From Porticoccaceae bacterium (GTDB lineage: Bacteria > Pseudomonadota > Gammaproteobacteria > Pseudomonadales > Porticoccaceae): 6,611 bases of DNA. This document shows positions 1 to 5,715 of the stretch, piece by piece. Positions within the stretch are counted from its first letter, which is position 1. Every line of letters begins with the position of its first letter. A program made the translations under genes and the position numbers. Location of the stretch: NCBI GenBank assembly GCA_023228865.1, contig JALOAH010000151.1:1-6611 (forward strand), in the 5' to 3' direction. The notes under the pieces are model-generated. The model did not search any database. It saw nothing but the letters and a program-made list of their open reading frames with translations, and was not told the origin of the DNA.

Positions 1-84
1 CTGTAAATTAGGGATTTTTATGTTGCCCCGGGGTATGGGAAGCAACGGCTCGATAATTTTGTATTGCTGCGATGTGATTTCCAT
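1..84 (-). CDS. IS5-family transposase, N-terminal fragment (28 codons, cut by window edge)
   Basis: The minus strand reads ATG at 84-82 and stays open for 28 codons to the window edge. The peptide begins MEITSQQYKIIEPLLP and continues with an RGN motif and a PNLQ end. This matches the remembered N-terminus of IS5-family transposases, which start MEIT..QY..I...LP..RGN.....NLQ, run to about 250 residues and carry a DDE catalytic domain that is not visible here. The protein would cut and rejoin the element's ends during transposition. Upstream, the TATAAT at 96-91 ends only 6 nt before the ATG, leaving almost no room for a ribosome binding site, as is common in IS elements. Whether the full gene is intact cannot be judged from this fragment. 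Confidence 0.7.
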   Translation of the reverse strand, partial: MEITSQQYKIIEPLLPIPRGNIKIPNLQ

Positions 85-120
85 GCGGAAATTATATCAA
101 CAATTAATGTGAACAGGCCC
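1..120 (-). mobile_element. IS5-family insertion sequence, left part only (5' end of element; rest outside window)
   Basis: The minus strand carries the start of a transposase gene (84 down to 1) preceded by about 36 bp of non-coding sequence. I place the outer IS tip at about position 120, where the minus strand begins GGGCCTGTTCACATTAATTG, because this is where a typical short IS5-family upstream region would begin. The adjacent TTA (minus strand, 123-121) would fit the TNA or YTAR target duplications known in IS5-family groups. A perfect TATAAT (minus strand, 96-91) lies just upstream of the transposase start. The second inverted repeat and the duplicated target copy are beyond position 1, so the exact tip is an inference. 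The element stops 11 bp short of the last CRISPR repeat. Confidence 0.6.
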
Positions 121-131
121 TAAGGATTCCT
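121..131 (-). other. 11-bp remnant between IS end and last CRISPR repeat (possible truncated spacer)
   Basis: Eleven bases (TAAGGATTCCT on the plus strand) separate the inferred IS tip from the leader-distal repeat at 132-159. Every other repeat in the array is followed at this side by a 32-bp spacer. The stretch is therefore either native flanking DNA or the surviving end of a further spacer that the IS interrupted. The flanking repeat is not degenerate, which fits the second reading but does not prove it. Confidence 0.35.
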
Positions 132-1539
132 TTTCTGAGCTGCCTATACGGCAGTGAAGATCCAGTTGTCACCGTTCGACGCTTTCGCGTCTTTCTGAGC
201 TGCCTATACGGCAGTGAAGAGCGCCAATATCCAGACGAACCGGATCTTGGATTTCTGAGCTGCCTATACGGCAGTGAAGGTAACAACGTCGCCTTTTGCC
301 ACAAAGTTCTTTTTCTGAGCTGCCTATACGGCAGTGAAGGATCCGGCTGCCTGAGTTGAGCACGGTGTTGATTTCTGAGCTGCCTATACGGCAGTGAAGG
401 AAATAGGGGCGCAGTTCAGCGGTGCCATACCTTTCTGAGCTGCCTATACGGCAGTGAAGTACTGTGCCACGCCTCTGAGAGCGTATCCGCTTTTCTGAGC
501 TGCCTATACGGCAGTGAAGTGGTTGCTCCGGCAATCGTTGCCTGAGCTTTTTTTCTGAGCTGCCTATACGGCAGTGAAGGGTGAGCAACCAGGCGGGCGA
601 CTCTGTGTATTTTTCTGAGCTGCCTATACGGCAGTGAAGGCTAAGTGGCTTGCCGCTTCCCTGGCAGTTCTTTTCTGAGCTGCCTATACGGCAGTGAAGT
701 TTTTCAAGCAGCGCATGGGCGCAAAAATGTTTTTCTGAGCTGCCTATACGGCAGTGAAGACGCTATCAGGCTGTGGTCAGGTGGGCAGCATTTTCTGAGC
801 TGCCTATACGGCAGTGAAGATCGAATCCCGCAGGAGCTTGATGTTGCTGAATTTCTGAGCTGCCTATACGGCAGTGAAGATGCCGGTTTCGTCGCTCTCA
901 TCGCTGGCCGTTTTCTGAGCTGCCTATACGGCAGTGAAGATCCAGTCAGCGCCGAACAACCAGCAGCAAGTTTTCTGAGCTGCCTATACGGCAGTGAAGT
1001 GATCGGCAGACGCCTGGTCGCCCTCAAAGCTTTTCTGAGCTGCCTATACGGCAGTGAAGGAGCTCTACGTCTGCATCCCTGGCACCAGCCTTTTCTGAGC
1101 TGCCTATACGGCAGTGAAGAGAGTAATTTGCACATTAAAGCTGCCCGGCATTTTCTGAGCTGCCTATACGGCAGTGAAGAGATGGTGCGCGGCCCGACGC
1201 TTCCAGGCGGATTTCTGAGCTGCCTATACGGCAGTGAAGTATACAGGAGCTTATTCCTCCGCCCACCCCTCTTTCTGAGCTGCCTATACGGCAGTGAAGG
1301 CGGCGATTCTGACCGGCTCCCCGGTGTTTCATTTCTGAGCTGCCTATACGGCAGTGAAGACGCTGTAGTCGAGCGCGGGATAATTGACGATTTTCTGAGC
1401 TGCCTATACGGCAGTGAAGACCATCACTTCCCTGCCCTACGTCCAGTCCACTTTCTGAGCTGCCTATACGGCAGTGAAGCGGTCACGAATCCGGCCTATC
1501 TGGTGGAAATATTTCTGAGCTGCCTATACGGCAGTGAAG
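132..1539 (-). CRISPR. Type I-F CRISPR array: 24 repeats of 28 bp, 23 spacers of 32 bp
   Basis: Repeats start at 132 and recur every 60 bp without exception up to 1512-1539. All 24 copies are identical by eye and all spacers are exactly 32 bp. In transcript orientation (minus strand) the repeat is CTTCA, then the hairpin CTGCC-GTATA-GGCAG, then CTCAGAAA. This is the I-F type repeat: a 5-bp stem with a 5-nt loop, cut by Cas6f after the last G of the stem. Each mature crRNA would have an 8-nt CUCAGAAA handle, a 32-nt guide and a 20-nt 3' hairpin tag. The leader lies at the high-coordinate end, so the newest spacer is 1480-1511 and the oldest visible one is 160-191. No two spacers look alike. 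The 60-bp period is a multiple of three, which creates long false reading frames on both strands. The targets could not be identified by eye. Confidence 0.98.
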
Positions 1540-1586
1540 TACAAATAATAAAGCATAAGCGTCTAAATTTTAAAGAGCTTTCGTGT

Positions 1587-1622
1587 AAAAAAGCCAGCAG
1601 ACCATTTTTTATGACTTCTGGC
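1587..1622 (-). terminator. Probable Rho-independent terminator of the csy operon
   Basis: On the minus strand GCCAGAAG (1622-1615) pairs with CTGCTGGC (1600-1593) in seven of eight positions, around a 14-nt AT-rich loop that includes a further CAT/ATG pairing. Six T residues (1592-1587) follow immediately. The structure begins 46 bp after the csy4 stop codon, where an operon terminator is expected. There is no T-tract on the other side, so it would act only in the minus direction. The stem is short, so termination may be partial. Confidence 0.6.
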
Positions 1623-1635
1623 TAACACACTGATT
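1623..1635 (-). promoter_or_regulatory. Candidate IHF binding site in the leader
   Basis: The minus strand reads AATCAGTGTGTTA, matching the IHF consensus WATCAANNNNTTR at all fixed positions except one (G for the last A of WATCAA). It ends 83 bp before the first repeat. IHF bending of the leader is known to help Cas1-Cas2/3 integration in type I-F systems. One-mismatch matches occur by chance in AT-rich DNA; another lies near 96-108 in the IS end. Confidence 0.3.
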
Positions 1636-1668
1636 TAAAATAACTTTATCTACAACTTTGAAAAAGGG

Positions 1669-2232
1669 TCAAAACCATGGCACAGTAGCTTGTTGGCCTA
1701 GGCCGTACCGATTGAAGCTGCCCGGAACCCCCTCTGCCTGCAATTCACCCAGTTCAATGAAGACACAAAATGCCTGACCTGTACTCTGGCTTCTCAGGGT
1801 TACAAAAGGCAATTCAGGCTGGCGTTCTACAGATGCAGGGATGGCCGCTGTTGCCTGTTCATAACTTTCTTCTTTGCGTTTCATGCGCCGCCTTCGCAGT
1901 CTTTCCACATTGGTTTTGTACTGACGGCGTTTCACAACCCTGCACTGGCCAGTTTGCGGGACAGGGCGGATTTCCACGCCAGCGATGTGGTCAGCCATGC
2001 CTTTCAGCCAACCTGTTTGCATCAAGCCTGACAAGCCTTGTTCCGTTCCATGAATCCGCAGGATAGCCCCCAACGTTTTTGGATTGAGCTGGTATTGCGG
2101 GAAACTTACGCCCAGATGGTCAGCCTTCAATTCAACCAAAGCCCTATGCAGCTTTCCAAACAGGGCGCCCATCAGCATCGGAGTGGTAAATTCCGGATCG
2201 GGCAGCAGGCGAATATCGACGTAATGGTCCAT
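1669..2232 (-). CDS. cas6f: Cas6f (Csy4), CRISPR repeat endoribonuclease
   Basis: This 187-residue protein cuts the array transcript within each repeat, 3' of the hairpin, and stays bound to the crRNA 3' end in the Csy complex. The length equals that of P. aeruginosa Csy4 (187) and the ends match it (MDHY at the start, VPWF at the end). The known active-site residues fall at the same numbers: His29 in FGKLH, Ser148 in TLRSQSTGQ, and Tyr176 in NRYGL. The arginine-rich helix that grips the repeat stem is at residues 111-120 (RLRRRRMKRK), keeping Arg115 and Arg119. The cognate hairpin CTGCC-GTATA-GGCAG is present in the adjacent array. The ATG lies 3 nt after the csy3 stop, with a GGGG ribosome binding site (2242-2239) inside the end of csy3. 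It is the last gene of the operon, followed by the terminator-like hairpin and leader. It appears intact and functional. Confidence 0.97.
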   Translation of the reverse strand: MDHYVDIRLLPDPEFTTPMLMGALFGKLHRALVELKADHLGVSFPQYQLNPKTLGAILRIHGTEQGLSGLMQTGWLKGMADHIAGVEIRPVPQTGQCRVVKRRQYKTNVERLRRRRMKRKEESYEQATAAIPASVERQPELPFVTLRSQSTGQAFCVFIELGELQAEGVPGSFNRYGLGQQATVPWF

Positions 2233-2235
2233 GAG

Positions 2236-3246
2236 TTACCCCGCATCGCCGAATACACCGCCACGAATCAAGGTGGCAATCACAAAATGCTGCTGTTCAA
2301 GTTCCGGTGACTGGTCCTTGAGAATCCAGTTGTCCAGCAGATTATAAAAATCCTGTTTCTGCTTCGGTTGGCGGTAAGCCTTGCCCTGGGTGGTGACAGA
2401 GCCATAAGGCTCTACGGCAATGGGGCCCAGTTCATCGGCGCCCTCATACCAGGTATCGATGGTCCGGATGGCATTACCGAGTTTTTGTGAATGGATACCA
2501 GCCACACCATTCACGTCATAAAGAGTTTTACTCTTGTCGCCGCGCCCACGATCCAGAATCAGCTCCTGTGAAGGGAAGACTTCCTGCCCCGCTCCCACGC
2601 GTACAAATGCGGTGATTTGCAGCAACACATGCTGTTCACCGTTCAGACCGGCCGCAATCAGTTGTTCCAGAGTCGTCAGATCCGCATTATCGGTATCGAA
2701 GCTGCGCAGCGGCAAGGACAGCGCGTCGAACGTCCACGTAGTCTGCGTAGCGCCTTTAACCAACTGGGAAACCTGCACTTCCACGGTTTCTGCGCCGATC
2801 CGGTTGCGCCACAAAAAACGTCCGTTGGCCAGATTGAAAGCATAGCGGCGCGCCAGTTCGCCAAAACCATTGGCGCTGACGTAGGAGCCCACAGTTTCAC
2901 GCAACTTGGCTTCGTAATCAGCATTGTTACAAGCGGATGGCTTACCTGTACCAGCCAGAACGCGCAGGGTGAAATTGACTTTCAGCGTATCGGCGTTAGC
3001 GGGCAGTGCCGCCACATCGACAGTTTGCAGATTGGGGTTTTCAATGGCGGCATCCAGCTTGGCTGGATCCTGGTCTTTGGTTTTCAGGCGGTTGGAAATG
3101 GTGCCACGCACCGACTTCGGGCGAATGACCACTGCTGGCCAAGGATCATCCTTGGCGCGATCATCCCAGTTGCCGGAGTAAAACAGAGCATCGGAGGGGT
3201 CGAGTTTGCGTTCAAAAGCAAGAACAGATGCAGTTTTCAGTGTCAT
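2236..3246 (-). CDS. cas7f: Cas7f (Csy3), backbone subunit of the type I-F Cascade
   Basis: Six copies of this protein normally wrap the 32-nt guide to form the helical backbone of the Csy complex. The 336-residue product closely matches P. aeruginosa Csy3 as I recall it (342 residues). It has the N-terminal [17 protein letters not shown] (residues 5-21), the [13 protein letters not shown] segment (45-57), [10 protein letters not shown] (70-79), [12 protein letters not shown] (130-141), [11 protein letters not shown], and near the C-terminus [18 protein letters not shown] (from 279), ending in [11 protein letters not shown]. An upstream in-frame ATG at 3264 would add six residues, but I prefer 3246. 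It is preceded by AAGGA at a good distance and starts where the family similarity starts. It lies 18 nt after the csy2 stop and 3 nt before csy4. No frameshift or lost motif is visible. Confidence 0.96.
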   Translation of the reverse strand: MTLKTASVLAFERKLDPSDALFYSGNWDDRAKDDPWPAVVIRPKSVRGTISNRLKTKDQDPAKLDAAIENPNLQTVDVAALPANADTLKVNFTLRVLAGTGKPSACNNADYEAKLRETVGSYVSANGFGELARRYAFNLANGRFLWRNRIGAETVEVQVSQLVKGATQTTWTFDALSLPLRSFDTDNADLTTLEQLIAAGLNGEQHVLLQITAFVRVGAGQEVFPSQELILDRGRGDKSKTLYDVNGVAGIHSQKLGNAIRTIDTWYEGADELGPIAVEPYGSVTTQGKAYRQPKQKQDFYNLLDNWILKDQSPELEQQHFVIATLIRGGVFGDAG

Positions 3247-3253
3247 GGTGAGG

Positions 3254-3262
3254 TTCCTTTTC
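3254..3262 (-). promoter_or_regulatory. Ribosome binding site deciding the csy3 start
   Basis: The minus strand reads GAAAAGGAA in the 18-nt gap between csy2 and csy3, about 7-9 nt before the ATG at 3246. The upstream candidate ATG at 3264 overlaps the csy2 stop codon region and would place this site inside the coding sequence, so the site supports the shorter protein. Confidence 0.6.
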
Positions 3263-3264
3263 AA

Positions 3265-4287
3265 TTAAACAGTTTCGGGTGAAGTTGTCTTCAGGTCTTT
3301 CGCAAAATCATTGCGGCAACGGTACAGCCCGTTTTCGGGCTGGCTATCGGCATACCACAGCAGTTCATTCACATCATTCAGGCGGTGTGGACTGATCCAC
3401 TCGCCAATGGAGTAGAGGCTTTCGACAAAGCGAAATGGCATGCTCTGGTCGCGAGCGTTTTGCACCGCACCTGCGGGGTAAAGATCGGAGAGCGCCCCAT
3501 AACCCACGGGGATCGGTACTATCCAGCCGGAGCCCTGCTTGCGATCGGATTCCCACTCCACTTTTCCATCCGCCGGCGATTCCTGGCCATCTTCCACCGG
3601 CTTGGGTCGCCAGTTAAAACGCGACAGGTCCAGCCAAGCATCCAGCGCGGTAACATCAGGGCTGCTGGCCCGCAAAGATTCCAAACGTTGTTGCAGCAGG
3701 TCATCGCGGTTTACCAGCGCATAGCCGGGTAGCCACTGGCGACGCAAGCGACGGAACTGCTTGTCGCGCTCTCCCTTGTCCTCAGCCAATCGAACCAGCT
3801 CGGGCCGAATACGGCGGCCAGGACGATACAAAGGCGGCAATACACTGCCACCGGCTACACGCAGGGTAGCGAGCATATCGGCCACCTGCCATGCAAGCGT
3901 CTGGCGTGCGGGGTCATCCTGCATGACGGGATTGTTCTGTGAATTGCCCGTTACTCCCAGGATCAGAGTGATATCCAGATGGATACGCCCTTCCTCGACG
4001 ATGGCTGCCGTATCACCGGCTTTGTCCACCGGGTTGCGGGTCAGGCGGAAGGTTTTGACGTAACCCTCATGGGTCTGCTCATCATGGTCATGACAAATCA
4101 CTCCCACGCTATCGAAAGCCAGCTCCAGATTTTGACTGGCCAGCTTGCGTTCCAGCGCCCACATCAGGCCAAGAAAGGCTGTCATGGACGGGAAGCCGTG
4201 GGTCAAGGGGCTGGAGATGGCATTGGCGTTTTGAATACGCAGGGGTAGGACAAGGAGCCCCTCGCTGGCTGTCAGAAAAGTCATCAT
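3265..4287 (-). CDS. cas5f: Cas5f (Csy2), 5'-handle-binding subunit of the type I-F Cascade
   Basis: Cas5f pairs with Cas8f to form the tail of the Csy complex that holds the 8-nt crRNA 5' handle. The product is 340 residues, against about 327 in P. aeruginosa Csy2. Family segments seen in order are LPLRIQNANAISSPLTHGFPS (residues 14-34), NPVDKAGDTAAIVEEGR, a basic stretch with RRLRRQWLPGYALVNRDDLLQQ, LDAWLDLSRFNW, and the C-terminal WIVPIPVGYGALSDLYPAG (from 255), MPFRFVESLYSIGEWISPHR and ELLWY. The start at 4287 forms an ATGATGA overlap with the csy1 stop (4286-4284) and follows GGGAGGGA (4300-4293) at 5 nt. The second ATG, at 4284, is also possible. An in-frame start at 4362 would add 25 residues unlike the family and lies inside csy1, so I reject it. 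The overlap suggests translational coupling to csy1. Confidence 0.95.
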   Translation of the reverse strand: MMTFLTASEGLLVLPLRIQNANAISSPLTHGFPSMTAFLGLMWALERKLASQNLELAFDSVGVICHDHDEQTHEGYVKTFRLTRNPVDKAGDTAAIVEEGRIHLDITLILGVTGNSQNNPVMQDDPARQTLAWQVADMLATLRVAGGSVLPPLYRPGRRIRPELVRLAEDKGERDKQFRRLRRQWLPGYALVNRDDLLQQRLESLRASSPDVTALDAWLDLSRFNWRPKPVEDGQESPADGKVEWESDRKQGSGWIVPIPVGYGALSDLYPAGAVQNARDQSMPFRFVESLYSIGEWISPHRLNDVNELLWYADSQPENGLYRCRNDFAKDLKTTSPETV

Positions 4288-5690
4288 TCCACTCCCTCCC
4301 GCACCGGGATATACCTGGGCGCATCCAGTTTCTTGCGCAAACGCTGCAGTTCCCGCGCCCAACCATCCGGGCTTTCATCCACCAGCAGTTCTTTTTTCCA
4401 CTGGCGATGTTCCGCATCCCCCACCGGCAACTTGCCTTCCAACTGGCTGTTCAGCCAGTTGGCAAAGCGACCACCGATTTGAGCTGGCCAGTCCATCCAG
4501 AGCCATTCCTTGCGAAACTCTTCATCGCTTTCTGCACGCAGCGGGTCCAGCCAGAGTTGTTCCGCCCGCGCCAGCTCGCAGTGCTTATCAAGGCTCCACC
4601 CCGGCTCAAAAGCGCGCTGAAACTCACCCGCCATCTGCACCAGCTCATCAATCAGGGTATCGACATAGCTGTCCACCTGATTGCGTGTATCCATAGTGGA
4701 TGCGGGGTCGCTTTCCAGAAAGCGCAGCAATTGGCGAATCGTATTGCGGACCTCGTCGCGTCTACCAAAGATACGTTCGAATACGGAGCTGACATGCCAG
4801 GGCATCCGCACGTCCCGTGCCCGCCATTTAGGTGGCAGGGAGCCCAGCAGGTAGTTATTCCCCCCGCGCTCGCTATTGAGCTGAGAGATATTCTGTGGCT
4901 TGGTGCCACCCATCTTCTGCACCGCCAGATCAGGATAATCTCGAAATACACCCTGATGCGGCTTACGCTCGCGGCGCGCCTGCCGGGCCGCCTTGTTGGC
5001 TTCGCCAAAGCGGTCTTCCTGAAGCACACCGTACACGGCATGGGCCAAGGAGGTGGCATAGAGCGGGGCCAGCAGATGGTAGGCTGAGTCGTCAGCCGGG
5101 TCATTGCCCACCAGCCAGTAAAGCTGCTTGGATAAAGTATGGGATGCAAGTTCAGGGCTTCTAACGCCGTCAATACTCACTAAGTCCTCAGCCCATTTTT
5201 TGGCTTGATTAGGGATATGGTGTAACGCAGAAATGGCATCTGAGTCTCCTTTTTTTAAAAGGTCAAGTATTGATTCTCCATCAAATCTTTTGCCGAGGAG
5301 AAGATACGCTTCGTATACCTTTTTATTGACAGCGCCATTACCCGTCGCATCCACAGAAAAATTATTGCCATTTAAAATATGGGATCCAACTTCTGTCCAC
5401 TGAGGTTGACTTTCAGGGTTTACATTTAAATTACTCGTATTTTTAACCTTTGGATCGGGATGGGTTCCTTTGACTATGTGAGTAGCTATTTGTACTTGGT
5501 TTGCGTATTTAGCCCCCTCCTCCAATATAAAATCTAATCGATAATTATTAAGTGCTTTCTCTCGCTCTTTTCTTGAGACGCTGTCCTCCTTCCCTTCCAA
5601 CTTTTTCAGCGCAATGTTAAGTCGATCAGTTACATGTCTTTCTAATACAGCACGGATAGACGATACTCGATGTGGATTATATTTTTCCAT
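4284..5690 (-). CDS. cas8f: Cas8f (Csy1), large PAM-reading subunit of the type I-F Cascade
   Basis: Cas8f binds the crRNA 5' handle with Cas5f, recognises the GG/CC PAM on target DNA, and recruits Cas2-3. The product is 468 residues, somewhat longer than P. aeruginosa Csy1 (434). The hallmark GGTKPQNISQLNSERGG lies at 261-277. Its Lys264 and Asn267 match the PAM-contacting Lys247 and Asn250 of P. aeruginosa, and the GN at 117-118 probably matches the Asn111 region. Other family segments are QIATHIVKGTHPDPK (67-81), SHTLSKQLYWLV (183-194), YHLLAPLYATSLAHAVY (204-220), SLPPKWR (284-290), and EPGWS...RAEQLWLDPLRAESDEEF (362-392), followed by WPAQIGGRFANWLN (401-414). The ATG follows a perfect AGGAGG with 7-nt spacing. 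The region coding for roughly residues 1-177 is strikingly AT-rich compared with the rest, suggesting a mosaic gene. The reading frame is intact. Confidence 0.96.
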   Translation of the reverse strand: MEKYNPHRVSSIRAVLERHVTDRLNIALKKLEGKEDSVSRKEREKALNNYRLDFILEEGAKYANQVQIATHIVKGTHPDPKVKNTSNLNVNPESQPQWTEVGSHILNGNNFSVDATGNGAVNKKVYEAYLLLGKRFDGESILDLLKKGDSDAISALHHIPNQAKKWAEDLVSIDGVRSPELASHTLSKQLYWLVGNDPADDSAYHLLAPLYATSLAHAVYGVLQEDRFGEANKAARQARRERKPHQGVFRDYPDLAVQKMGGTKPQNISQLNSERGGNNYLLGSLPPKWRARDVRMPWHVSSVFERIFGRRDEVRNTIRQLLRFLESDPASTMDTRNQVDSYVDTLIDELVQMAGEFQRAFEPGWSLDKHCELARAEQLWLDPLRAESDEEFRKEWLWMDWPAQIGGRFANWLNSQLEGKLPVGDAEHRQWKKELLVDESPDGWARELQRLRKKLDAPRYIPVREGVE

Positions 5691-5697
5691 TCAATTG

Positions 5698-5703
5698 CCT
5701 CCT
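5698..5703 (-). promoter_or_regulatory. Perfect Shine-Dalgarno sequence of csy1
   Basis: The minus strand reads AGGAGG, 7 nt before the csy1 ATG at 5690, within the 25-nt gap after the cas2-3 stop codon. It is the strongest ribosome binding site in the operon. No clear -35/-10 pair is visible in this gap, so csy1 is either cotranscribed with cas2-3 or driven from a promoter inside the end of cas2-3. Confidence 0.7.
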
Positions 5704-5715
5704 AAAAATGTACAT

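Larger units (their letters stand above)
1540..1668 (-). promoter_or_regulatory. CRISPR leader (AT-rich, between cas6f and the first repeat)
   Basis: These 129 bp separate the csy4 stop codon from the leader-proximal repeat and contain no gene. The DNA is much more AT-rich than csy4. In array orientation it holds, in order, an IHF-like site (1635-1623), a terminator-like hairpin (1622-1587), and about 47 bp of AT-rich DNA next to the repeat. That last part includes TAAAAT (minus strand, near 1572), a 5 of 6 match to a -10 box, but I see no convincing -35 box. In type I-F systems the leader carries the array promoter and directs new spacers into the first repeat with help from IHF. The assignment rests on position, orientation and composition. 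Confidence 0.8.

Noticed and set aside
22..46. Inverted repeat GTTGC...GCAAC as a terminator or IS end
   Set aside because: It lies within the transposase reading frame, has a 5-bp stem and no T-tract on either strand.
96..108. IHF-like match (one mismatch) near the IS tip
   Set aside because: It lies inside the inferred IS end and far from the leader, so it has no link to spacer integration. A single-mismatch match in AT-rich DNA is weak evidence.
645..1625. A 326-codon plus-strand reading frame with a repeating FLSCLYGSE motif, and similar minus-strand frames at 104-304, 169-588, 704-1135 and 1135-1332
   Set aside because: These are artefacts of the CRISPR array. The 60-bp repeat-spacer unit is a multiple of three and the repeat has stop-free frames, so it is translated again and again with random spacer peptides between.
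2324..2334. Eleven-base identity between spacer 160-191 and csy3, as possible self-targeting
   Set aside because: The match covers only 11 of 32 bases and lies at the PAM-distal end of the guide, with the seed end unmatched. It is a chance similarity.
2617..3282. A 221-codon plus-strand frame opposite csy3, and other frames of 60-226 codons opposite or within csy1, csy2, csy3 and cas2-3
   Set aside because: All overlap strongly supported cas genes in other frames, show no recognisable family features, and have no supporting spacing or ribosome binding sites. They are shadows of GC-rich coding DNA.
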